From assembly GCA_964466115.1 (NCBI GenBank), contig CAYXMH010000004.1:1-64000 (forward strand): a stretch of 64,000 nucleotides of DNA, written 5' to 3'. The first letter of the stretch is position 1. Each line of letters starts with the position of its first letter. Position numbers and translations under genes: made by a program. The notes under the pieces are model-generated. The model was not told where the DNA came from. It searched no databases and was given only the letters and a program-made list of their open reading frames with translations. This DNA comes from Pseudolysobacter sp964466115 (GTDB lineage: Bacteria > Pseudomonadota > Gammaproteobacteria > Xanthomonadales > Rhodanobacteraceae). Below are positions 55,063 to 61,915 of the stretch, one piece after another.

Positions 55063-55077
55063 GCAACAGGCATGCCA
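55063..55077 (-). promoter_or_regulatory. near-consensus -24/-12 sigma-54 promoter of the efflux operon
   Basis: Read on the minus strand, TGGCATG-CCTG-TTGC has exactly ten bases between GG and GC and a T after GC; only one base (T for C) differs from TGGCACG-N4-TTGC. Transcription would begin near 55051. The operon includes its own NtrC-type activator downstream. Confidence 0.75.
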
Positions 55078-55105
55078 ACCTGCAGCGGTGGAGCTTCGAT
55101 GAGCG

Positions 55106-55177
55106 CGGACGGAACTATTCTCGACTTCCGTGGCCTTTACATACTGTCCGTTCGCACCAGTGCGGACGAACCGGACA
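55106..55177 (-). promoter_or_regulatory. candidate enhancer with CGGAC/TGTCCG half-sites
   Basis: CGGAC lies at 55106-55110, 55163-55167 and 55172-55176, and TGTCCG at 55145-55150 provides the opposite orientation, so that TGTCCG and CGGACA (55172-55177) form an inverted pair. The cluster is roughly 55-126 bp upstream of the predicted start, a normal distance for an NtrC-type activator. It overlaps the untranslated or N-terminal region of the divergent sigma gene. Confidence 0.45.
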
Positions 55178-55243
55178 CTGCGTTTGCGTGACACGCTTAA
55201 AAGCACTTGCGACCATTGGGCTTCTCGGTGCATCTATATCAAC

Positions 55244-55825
55244 GTGGACCATTCACCTTTCAACATCGATGTATCCAACGCCCTGATCGCACGCGTATGC
55301 CGGCGTGAATTGCGTTCATTTGAGCAGTTGTATCGATTGTTCGAACGCCCCGTCTATACGCTGGCCTTGCGCATGCTGGGTGATCCGGATAGCGCGCGCG
55401 ACGTCCTGCACGATGCCATGCTCAAAGTGTTCGACCACATCGACCAGTACCGAAACGATGCGCCGTTTTGGGGCTGGCTGCGGCAAATCGCATTGAACGA
55501 GGTTTTGATGCGTCTGCGCAAATCGCGGCGCTTCGACAGCGAGGCGGAGCTGCCCGACTGCGTTGATACCGCGGCATCGCCTTGCATCTATGCCGATCGC
55601 AGCGCGTTGGAACGGTCGTTGGCCACGCTACCGACCGTGACGCGCAGTGTACTTTGGCTCTATCACGTGGAAGGTTATACCCATCCAGAAATTGCAGAGT
55701 TCACAGGTAAAACCGTCAGTTTTTCCAAATCGCAAGTCGCGCGCGGCACCGCCAAATTGCGCGCTCTGTTAGCACCCGCACCGGAACCGATGTCATGTTT
55801 GATCGCAGTCCCAATCACCCACTAG
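55244..55825 (+). CDS. ECF RNA polymerase sigma factor
   Basis: The product (193 residues from GTG 55244) has sigma region 2 (about residues 20-85, with ELRSFEQLYRLFERPVYTLALRML and FWGWLRQIALNEVLMRL) and region 4 (about 120-185, with TRSVLWLYHVEGYTHPEIAEFTGK). The start is uncertain; the same frame is open from GTG 55130, which would add 38 atypical residues. The 3' end overlaps the next gene by 31 bp. It heads a sigma / membrane protein / PDZ protein set. Confidence 0.85.
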   Translation: MDHSPFNIDVSNALIARVCRRELRSFEQLYRLFERPVYTLALRMLGDPDSARDVLHDAMLKVFDHIDQYRNDAPFWGWLRQIALNEVLMRLRKSRRFDSEAELPDCVDTAASPCIYADRSALERSLATLPTVTRSVLWLYHVEGYTHPEIAEFTGKTVSFSKSQVARGTAKLRALLAPAPEPMSCLIAVPITH

Positions 55826-56415
55826 GCCCAGATCCGGGCCTTCGCCACGCGTTACGCGCCTTGCCGTTGGTGGCGCCGCCGGCCGGCGCTTGGGAAAATC
55901 TGGCAGCCACGCTGCAAGCCCGAGCAGCGTCACCGCTCCCAATGAAACGCCGATCCCCCTACCGCTGGGCGTACATTCTGCCCACGGCACTGGCCGCCGG
56001 CCTGGTCTTATTCTTCATGGCGCCCAACCTGACCTCGAACCCGCCGGCATTAGGTACGCGTACCGCCGAAACAACCCAGTTGACGCAACCTCAATCAAAG
56101 CCCGACGCCGCGCAAGAACTTGCCGCGCTACACGCCCAATCGCAATCGCTGGAACAATGGTTGCGCGATACGCGCAATGCCGCTTCATCGCTAAACGGCC
56201 AAGACTTAATGGCTTCGGCGGAAATCGAAGACCTGATTGGGTTCGTCGATGTTCAGCTGCAAGCACCCGCCCCCGACGATGCCGCCCCATTGTGGCGCCA
56301 GCGCGTGCGCTTGCTGCAAGACTTGGCCGCCCTGCGCTACTCCCAATACAGCCTGGCTGAAACCCGGGTTGCCAACGACGGAACGTCGGCAACTCACGCA
56401 CTTTGGACTAACTGA
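55795..56415 (+). CDS. predicted single-pass anti-sigma factor
   Basis: The 206-residue protein has a cytoplasmic N-terminus (about 1-56) with GAWENLAATLQ, one membrane segment (about 58-76, WAYILPTALAAGLVLFFM) and a periplasmic helical tail with LLQDLAALRYSQYSLAE. The architecture mirrors the predicted anti-sigma at 15803. The 31-bp overlap with the sigma gene and the ATG at 55795 imply coupled translation. I infer anti-sigma function from this; no diagnostic domain is recognised. Confidence 0.6.
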   Translation: MFDRSPNHPLGPDPGLRHALRALPLVAPPAGAWENLAATLQARAASPLPMKRRSPYRWAYILPTALAAGLVLFFMAPNLTSNPPALGTRTAETTQLTQPQSKPDAAQELAALHAQSQSLEQWLRDTRNAASSLNGQDLMASAEIEDLIGFVDVQLQAPAPDDAAPLWRQRVRLLQDLAALRYSQYSLAETRVANDGTSATHALWTN

Positions 56416-56429
56416 TAATGAGGCAAAAT

Positions 56430-57638
56430 ATGCAACGCAAACTTTTAGCTTTAGCCCTGATCGCCGCGTGCGGGTCGGTGATGGCGGCGGACCCCACGCC
56501 GCGTGCCGCAACGCCGCAAACGGCGCCCATGCCGCACATGTCCCGACCGGACAGCAACCCCACACCCGCCGCCGCACCAACGGCCGCGACCGAGGAAGAG
56601 ATCGAAATCAACATCGACGATGACGACGATGCGCAGCAAGCTCCAGCCCTTGCTCCCGGCGAAGCCGAAGAGGCGCACCGCGAACTTGACCGTATGCGCA
56701 CGCAAATGCGCGAGCTGGCGCACAAGATGGCGGAGCTTTCGGGAAAGCTCGGTGATGTCGGCCCACGTGCTTACGCGTTTCGCTATATGGGCGATCCTGA
56801 TCGCGCAATGATCGGCATTGTGATGTGGCCGGATGAGCACGGTGTACGCATTGCCGGATTAACTCCCGGCGGTCCGGCGGAGAAGGCCGGCATTAAAACC
56901 AACGATGTCATCGTTGCCATTGATGGTAAGGCGGTGGATACCGGAGGCAAGGAAAAATCCGGCAAAAGCATTGGTGCCGCCACCAAAGCCTTATCCGGTT
57001 TAAAAGTGGGCCAAGACGTGAAATTAACACTTTTGCGCGACGGGAAAAGATCCGACGTCGTCGTAAAAGCGGAGCGTCGCGAAGCGTTTAATTGGGCCCA
57101 TGCCATGCCAGGTGATATGGAAACACCGCTGCCGCCCGGCATGGATCACGATATCCAAGTGGAAGTGCATCGAGCGCTGCGCGAGACACACCCCGGCCAT
57201 CTGGACCACGCCATGCGCATGATCATGCCGCGCTACGACGTCAATTTGGTCAGCATGAATCCGGATCTTGGCAATTACTTCGGCACCGACAAAGGGGTTT
57301 TGGTGGTATCGATCGGAAAAGACTTCGCTCCGCCGCTGAAATCCGGAGACGTCGTGCTTGAGGTGGCCGGACAATCGGTCAGCCGACCGGAAGATGCCAT
57401 GCGTTTGGTGCACGATCAGCCGGTTGGCGGCGAGTTTAAAATTAAAGTGTTGCGTCAGCACAAAGAACAAACCCTAAGCATGAAGACGCCGGAGTTTCGC
57501 ACCCCATTTATTCCGGAGCCGCCCGAACCACCGCAAGCGCCCATAACACCGCCTCCCGTGCATGCACCACGCACCCCACCGGCGCCACCGCCGCCACCAC
57601 CTGCCCCACCGGCGGACCACGCGGGTGTGGATGCCTAA
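56430..57638 (+). CDS. secreted PDZ-domain protein without protease domain
   Basis: The 402-residue exported protein has a signal peptide (MQRKLLALALIAACGSVMA), an acidic stretch (EEEIEINIDDDDDAQ, about 52-66), a helical part and two PDZ domains (about 125-215 with GGPAEKAGIKTNDVIVAIDG, and 285-350 with LKSGDVVLEVAG). It ends in a Pro-rich tail (PPAPPPPPPAPP). No Ser-protease catalytic domain is present, so it is not DegP-like. I use ATG 56430 because GAGG is six bases before it; the earlier ATG at 56418 overlaps that site. It may act as sensor or client-binding partner of the adjacent sigma/anti-sigma pair. Confidence 0.82.
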   Translation: MQRKLLALALIAACGSVMAADPTPRAATPQTAPMPHMSRPDSNPTPAAAPTAATEEEIEINIDDDDDAQQAPALAPGEAEEAHRELDRMRTQMRELAHKMAELSGKLGDVGPRAYAFRYMGDPDRAMIGIVMWPDEHGVRIAGLTPGGPAEKAGIKTNDVIVAIDGKAVDTGGKEKSGKSIGAATKALSGLKVGQDVKLTLLRDGKRSDVVVKAERREAFNWAHAMPGDMETPLPPGMDHDIQVEVHRALRETHPGHLDHAMRMIMPRYDVNLVSMNPDLGNYFGTDKGVLVVSIGKDFAPPLKSGDVVLEVAGQSVSRPEDAMRLVHDQPVGGEFKIKVLRQHKEQTLSMKTPEFRTPFIPEPPEPPQAPITPPPVHAPRTPPAPPPPPPAPPADHAGVDA

Positions 57639-57645
57639 CCCGTCC

Positions 57646-57681
57646 GTTTCACCCTTCACTATAACCGGTGCGGGGTGAAAC
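57646..57681 (+). terminator. hairpin after the PDZ gene
   Basis: GTTTCACCC (57646-57654) pairs with GGGTGAAAC (57673-57681) around an 18-base loop. No T run follows, so it is either a Rho-aided terminator or a leader element of the next gene. A second small hairpin, CGACAC/GTGTCG, lies at 57707-57722. Confidence 0.5.
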
Positions 57682-57747
57682 CGATTAAACTGCTCCGCCA
57701 AAGAACCGACACGCACGTGTCGTGTGACGATGTACGTCGGAGTCCCC

Positions 57748-58308
57748 ATGCAAACCTTGCTGATTTCCAGTGCCACGGTTGCGTTAGCGGAAATAGGTGA
57801 TAAGACACAACTGTTATCACTAATCCTGGCAGCAAAATATCGCAAACCGTGGCCGATTGTGTTCGGCATTTTTGCTGCTACCTTGGTCAATCATGCGCTG
57901 GCAGGATCCGTCGGCACACTGCTGATGCAATGGTTATCGCCACCGGTTTTGCGCGCCTTAGTGGGGTTGAGTTTTTTAAGTATCGCGGCATGGTCCTTAA
58001 TTCCCGACAAAATTGATGAGAGCACGGCAGCACACAGCGCCGGTCACGGTGTTTTTATGGCCACCTTGATTAGTTTTTTTTTAGCCGAGATGGGAGATAA
58101 AACGCAGGTAGCGACCGTGATACTCGCAGCGCAATATCACCCGCTGTGGCAAGTTGTCGTCGGCACGACGATCGGTATGTTGGCGGCGAATGTGCCGGTG
58201 GTGATGTTAGGTGCCACGTTCGCCAATAAATTACCACTTAAAGCCGCTCGAATCTGCGCGGCTTTATTGTTCACAGGGCTTGCCTTGTGGATTTTTCTAT
58301 CCGGCTGA
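57748..58308 (+). CDS. TMEM165/GDT1-family manganese exporter
   Basis: The 186-residue inner-membrane protein has six membrane segments and the duplicated ExGDK[TS] signature, EIGDKTQLLSLILAAKY in segment 1 and EMGDKTQVATVILAAQY in segment 4. Bacterial members (MntX/MneA-type) export Mn2+. I start at ATG 57748 with GGAG five bases before it; nine codons upstream also remain open. I looked for a yybP-ykoY manganese riboswitch in the 109-base leader and did not find its core. Confidence 0.92.
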   Translation: MQTLLISSATVALAEIGDKTQLLSLILAAKYRKPWPIVFGIFAATLVNHALAGSVGTLLMQWLSPPVLRALVGLSFLSIAAWSLIPDKIDESTAAHSAGHGVFMATLISFFLAEMGDKTQVATVILAAQYHPLWQVVVGTTIGMLAANVPVVMLGATFANKLPLKAARICAALLFTGLALWIFLSG

Positions 58309-58432
58309 CCGCTGTGGGGAAATCATCACCCGCTTTGTCAACGACGGTTCATGAGTTATTCCTTGCACCAGCACACGCCCTTGCACTACCCTCGCCCGAT
58401 TGTGCAGCCCGGTAAGCCCTGGGGAGGGATTC

Positions 58433-59746
58433 ATGCAAGTTTTGGGTGATGTTCTGTTTGGTCTTTTTGGTCTCGCTTCGCTGATCGGGATTGCATTCGC
58501 GTTTTCCAACAACAAACGCGCGGTGAATTGGAAATTGGTGCTGACCGGGGTCGCATTGCAGATCCTGTTCGCCGTTTTCGTATTGAAGGTGGAAACCGGA
58601 CGCATCCTATTCGATGTGCTGGGCGCGGGGTTCGTGCAAGTGCTGACGTTCACCAAGGCCGGATCGGGGTTCATCTTCGGTAGCCTAATGGACATCGACA
58701 AATTCGGGTTTATCTTCGCGTTCCAGGTGTTGCCCACGATTATTTTCTTCGCCGCATTGATGGGCGTGCTGTACCACTTGGGCGTCATGCAACAAATTGT
58801 GCGCGGCATGGCTTGGCTCATTACCAAGGTGATGCGCGTATCGGGCGCGGAAACCACTTCGGTTTGCGCCAGCATTTTTATCGGCCAAACCGAAGCACCG
58901 CTCACGATCCGCCCCTACATCGAAAAAATGACTGAATCGGAATTGATGACGGTCATGATCGGCGGTATGGCGCATATCGCCGGCGGCGTGTTGGCGGCGT
59001 ACGTCGGATTGCTCGGCCACAACGATCCGATCGAAATGGCGAAATACGCCAAACACTTGCTAGCCGCCAGCATTATGGCCGCACCGGCCACTTTGGTGCT
59101 CGCAAAAATCCTGATTCCGGAAACCGGCGAACCATTGACCCGCGGCACTGTGCGCATGCAGGTGGAAAAAACCACCGCCAACGTCATTGACGCGGCCGCT
59201 GCCGGTGCGGGAGACGGTTTGCGGTTGGCGCTGAACGTGGGTGCCATGCTGCTGGCGTTTATCGCGCTGATCGCGTTGTTGAATGCGCCGTTGCAATGGT
59301 TGGGTGAACATCCCTGGGGTGCTACCGCGGATTCCACCATCAACACCTGGTTATCCAATGGCAAATCGTTGCCGATCCATTTAAGCCTGCAAACCATTTT
59401 TGGGTTTGTCCTCGCACCAATTGCCTGGCTGATTGGTACGCCCTGGCAAGACGCCACCCTGGTCGGCGGGTTTATCGGCGAAAAGGTGGTTCTGAACGAA
59501 TTTGTTGCCTATGTTGATTTATCCAATAACATCAATTTGCTGCAAGAGCACAGCCGCATTATTGCCACCTATGCTTTATGTGGATTCGCCAACTTCTCGT
59601 CGATCGCGATTCAGATTGGCGGCATCGGCGGCATTGCGCCGAGCCGCCGCGCGGACCTTGCCCGGCTCGGGCTGCGCGCGGTTCTGGGCGGTTCGCTGGC
59701 AACGTTTATGACCGCGACGATTGCCGGCGTATTAACGCAACTGTAA
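58433..59746 (+). CDS. nupC: concentrative nucleoside transporter NupC family
   Basis: The 437-residue inner-membrane symporter takes up nucleosides with H+ or Na+. It has about nine to ten segments and the CNT motifs GQTEAPLTIRPYIEKMTESE, the AAAGAGDGLRLALNVGAMLLAF block and LVGGFIGEKVVLNEFVAY. ATG 58433 follows GGGAGG. Its stop codon TAA is followed at once by ATG of the ribokinase gene, indicating a translationally coupled nucleoside/ribose salvage pair. Confidence 0.94.
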   Translation: MQVLGDVLFGLFGLASLIGIAFAFSNNKRAVNWKLVLTGVALQILFAVFVLKVETGRILFDVLGAGFVQVLTFTKAGSGFIFGSLMDIDKFGFIFAFQVLPTIIFFAALMGVLYHLGVMQQIVRGMAWLITKVMRVSGAETTSVCASIFIGQTEAPLTIRPYIEKMTESELMTVMIGGMAHIAGGVLAAYVGLLGHNDPIEMAKYAKHLLAASIMAAPATLVLAKILIPETGEPLTRGTVRMQVEKTTANVIDAAAAGAGDGLRLALNVGAMLLAFIALIALLNAPLQWLGEHPWGATADSTINTWLSNGKSLPIHLSLQTIFGFVLAPIAWLIGTPWQDATLVGGFIGEKVVLNEFVAYVDLSNNINLLQEHSRIIATYALCGFANFSSIAIQIGGIGGIAPSRRADLARLGLRAVLGGSLATFMTATIAGVLTQL

Positions 59747-60712
59747 ATGAGCGCGCCGCAAGTCATCGTTGTTGGATCGTATGTGCAGGATCACGCCTGG
59801 ACGACGGAACAATTCCCCTCTCCCGGGGAATCGCGCATCGGCACCTTTGCCACCGGCCCTGGCGGCAAGGGGTTCAACCAGGCGGTGGCCTGCCACCGGC
59901 AGGGCGTAGACACGCTGTTTATCGGCGCCATCGGTAACGATCATCTTGGCAGCACCGCGCAAAACTTTGCCGCCGGAGAAAAGCTGCCGTGCGCTTGGGA
60001 TGTCCATACCGATAAACCCACCGCCGCCTCAACCATCACCGTGAATGCGCGTGGGGAAAACTTGATCGTCGTGGCGTTGGGCGCGAACGACGCGCTCTCG
60101 GTTGATTTTGTTCAAGCTCAGCAAGCAAAAATACAACGTGCGCGCGTTGTATTATCCCAACTCGAATGCAACCTCGCGGCAACACGCAGCGCGCTGACAT
60201 TGGCGCGTTCGGCGCAGGTCGCGACCATTTTAAACCCAGCGCCGATCAATCAATGCCTGACTGTTGAGCTCCTGGCACTAACCGATATCCTGACCCCAAA
60301 CGAAACCGAATTCGCGTTCTTGCTACGCCATTTGTTTCGCATACAAGTGCCCGCCAATTATTGGGAAGCCGATGACGCGACACTGCATCTGCTATGCCGT
60401 CATACCCGTGTTGCAACGGTAGTGATAACACTGGGCGATAAAGGCTGCTTCGTATCGCATGCCGATGGTCATTTGCGCGGTGACGCTAACACCTATTACC
60501 GCGTTCCCGCCGAATCGGTTGCCACCGTCGATACCACAGGCGCCGGCGATGCGTTTTCCGGCGGGTTGGCAGCGGCATTGGTACGTTTTCGTGAGCAACC
60601 GTTTGCCACCGTCGTGCACTATGCCGGTCGTGTCGCTGCACTTTCGACCGAAACACCGGGTACCGCGCCCGCTATGCCGTATTTTGAGAAGGTACGTGAT
60701 CGTTTTCCTTAA
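59747..60712 (+). CDS. rbsK: ribokinase (PfkB family)
   Basis: RbsK phosphorylates ribose to ribose 5-phosphate. The 321-residue product has the PfkB signatures GPGGKGFNQAVACHRQG near residue 37 and TTGAGDAFSGGLAAAL near 262, containing the catalytic Asp. The ATG directly abuts the nupC stop (TAAATG). No nucleosidase gene is adjacent, so ribose would come from nucleosides split by enzymes encoded elsewhere. Other sugar or nucleoside kinase activities cannot be excluded. Confidence 0.88.
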   Translation: MSAPQVIVVGSYVQDHAWTTEQFPSPGESRIGTFATGPGGKGFNQAVACHRQGVDTLFIGAIGNDHLGSTAQNFAAGEKLPCAWDVHTDKPTAASTITVNARGENLIVVALGANDALSVDFVQAQQAKIQRARVVLSQLECNLAATRSALTLARSAQVATILNPAPINQCLTVELLALTDILTPNETEFAFLLRHLFRIQVPANYWEADDATLHLLCRHTRVATVVITLGDKGCFVSHADGHLRGDANTYYRVPAESVATVDTTGAGDAFSGGLAAALVRFREQPFATVVHYAGRVAALSTETPGTAPAMPYFEKVRDRFP

Positions 60713-60773
60713 AATAACGGCCGTTAGCAACGCTCAAATGTATTATACTTATTCTCTTTTGGAGCAAAGCTTT

Positions 60774-60844
60774 CCGTTCGCCCTGAGCCTGTCGAAGGGT
60801 GAACGAGAAGGCGGTTCATGCTTCGACAGGCTCAGCACGAACGG
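60774..60844. repeat. TTCGACAGGCTCAG-family inverted repeat upstream of dusB
   Basis: CCGTTCGCCCTGAGCCTGTCG and CTTCGACAGGCTCAG-GAACGG form the stem. It lies between rbsK and dusB. An open frame that reads through it into dusB from 60799 is not credible as coding sequence. Confidence 0.92.
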
Positions 60845-60888
60845 CTTTCTTAAATTTCCAAGCGCCGTTTCTATTGCAATTTACTACT

Positions 60889-61875
60889 ATGTACATTGGT
60901 TCTCACCTTATCGAGCCCGCCGTTGTTTTAGCCCCAATGGCCGGCGTCACCGACAAACCATTCCGCCAGTTGTGCAAACAGCTCGGCGCAGGTTTGGCCG
61001 TTTCGGAAATGACGACTTGCGACCCACGTTTGTGGCGCACACAGAAATCGCGGCATCGCATGGATCATCAAGGCGAGCCTGAACCGATCAGCATACAAAT
61101 CGCCGGTTACGATCCGGCCATGCTGGCCGATGCCGCTCGTTACAACGTCGATCACGGCGCCGCAATCATCGATATCAATATGGGTTGCCCGGCAAAAAAA
61201 GTTTGTAACGTCTATTCCGGCTCCGCCCTATTGCAAGATGAACCCTTGGTTGGACGCATTTTAGAAGCTGTGGTCAATGCGGTTTCAGTCCCAGTCACTT
61301 TAAAAATCCGCACCGGTTGGAACCACGAAAATCGCAATGGTGTGCGCATCGCTCTGATTGCCGAATCAGCCGGCATCCAAGCATTGGCGGTGCACGGTCG
61401 GACCCGCGTGGACATGTACCAGGGAGCCGCCGAGTACGCGACCATTGCCGCCATCAAGCGCACGGTAAGCATCCCCGTTTTTGCCAACGGTGACATCAAT
61501 ACACCGGAACAAGCGCGGTTCGTACTCGACGAAACCAAGGCCGATGCCGTTATGATCGGCCGCGCTGCTCAAGGTCGGCCGTGGATTTTTCGCGAAATCG
61601 CGCATTACCTGGCGACCGGGAAACACTTGCCGCCACCGTCCATTGTTGAGATTCGCGATATCTTGCTCGGCCACCTCACCAATCTCTACGGGTTTTATGG
61701 TGAACAGCAGGGAGTGCGCATCGCTCGCAAACACTTAGGTTGGTATGCGCAAGGCCGCAGCGATAACGTACATTTTCGCACGCAGGTCAACCGTTGCGAG
61801 GGCGCCGGCGATCAATGGCGCGTTACTCGTAACTACTTTGATCGACTGGCCGAAATGCCTGCACTGGCGGCGTAG
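60889..61875 (+). CDS. dusB: tRNA dihydrouridine synthase DusB
   Basis: DusB reduces uridine to dihydrouridine in the tRNA D-loop using FMN and NADPH. The 328-residue protein has the normal length and motifs LAPMAGVTDKPFRQLCKQ, DINMGCPAKKVCN with the catalytic Cys, and VHGRTRVDMYQG. I start at ATG 60889 because the sequence before it is a dispersed repeat. In many gammaproteobacteria dusB is followed by fis; here the next gene is convergent and fis is absent. The TAG stop (61873-61875) is supplied by a perfect palindromic repeat. Confidence 0.94.
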   Translation: MYIGSHLIEPAVVLAPMAGVTDKPFRQLCKQLGAGLAVSEMTTCDPRLWRTQKSRHRMDHQGEPEPISIQIAGYDPAMLADAARYNVDHGAAIIDINMGCPAKKVCNVYSGSALLQDEPLVGRILEAVVNAVSVPVTLKIRTGWNHENRNGVRIALIAESAGIQALAVHGRTRVDMYQGAAEYATIAAIKRTVSIPVFANGDINTPEQARFVLDETKADAVMIGRAAQGRPWIFREIAHYLATGKHLPPPSIVEIRDILLGHLTNLYGFYGEQQGVRIARKHLGWYAQGRSDNVHFRTQVNRCEGAGDQWRVTRNYFDRLAEMPALAA

Positions 61876-61897
61876 GGTGGGCCTTGGCCCACCCTAC
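61872..61897. repeat. perfect GTAGGGTGGGCC palindrome at the dusB stop codon
   Basis: GTAGGGTGGGCC-TT-GGCCCACCCTAC has perfect 12-bp arms. Its second to fourth bases are the dusB TAG stop. It also ends 18 bp before the stop of the convergent beta-helix gene, so it probably serves as the bidirectional transcript end. Confidence 0.92.
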
Positions 61898-61915
61898 GAA
61901 ATGAACGAGCGCGCT

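Noticed and set aside
55130..55243. longer start of the ECF sigma gene at GTG 55130
   Set aside because: The extra 38 residues are Arg/Thr/Cys-rich, unlike sigma N-termini, and overlap the CGGAC half-site cluster; I kept GTG 55244, with stated doubt.
57639..57747. yybP-ykoY manganese riboswitch before the GDT1-type exporter
   Set aside because: The conserved GGGGAGUAG-like and metal-binding loop sequences could not be found.
42796..60844. CRISPR array formed by the TTCGACAGGCTCAG repeats
   Set aside because: Copies are many kilobases apart, each is a self-complementary unit, and no cas gene or spacer pattern exists.
60799..60888. 30-codon N-terminal extension of DusB
   Set aside because: It is translated dispersed repeat; the family start MYIGSHLIEPAVVLAPM begins at 60889.
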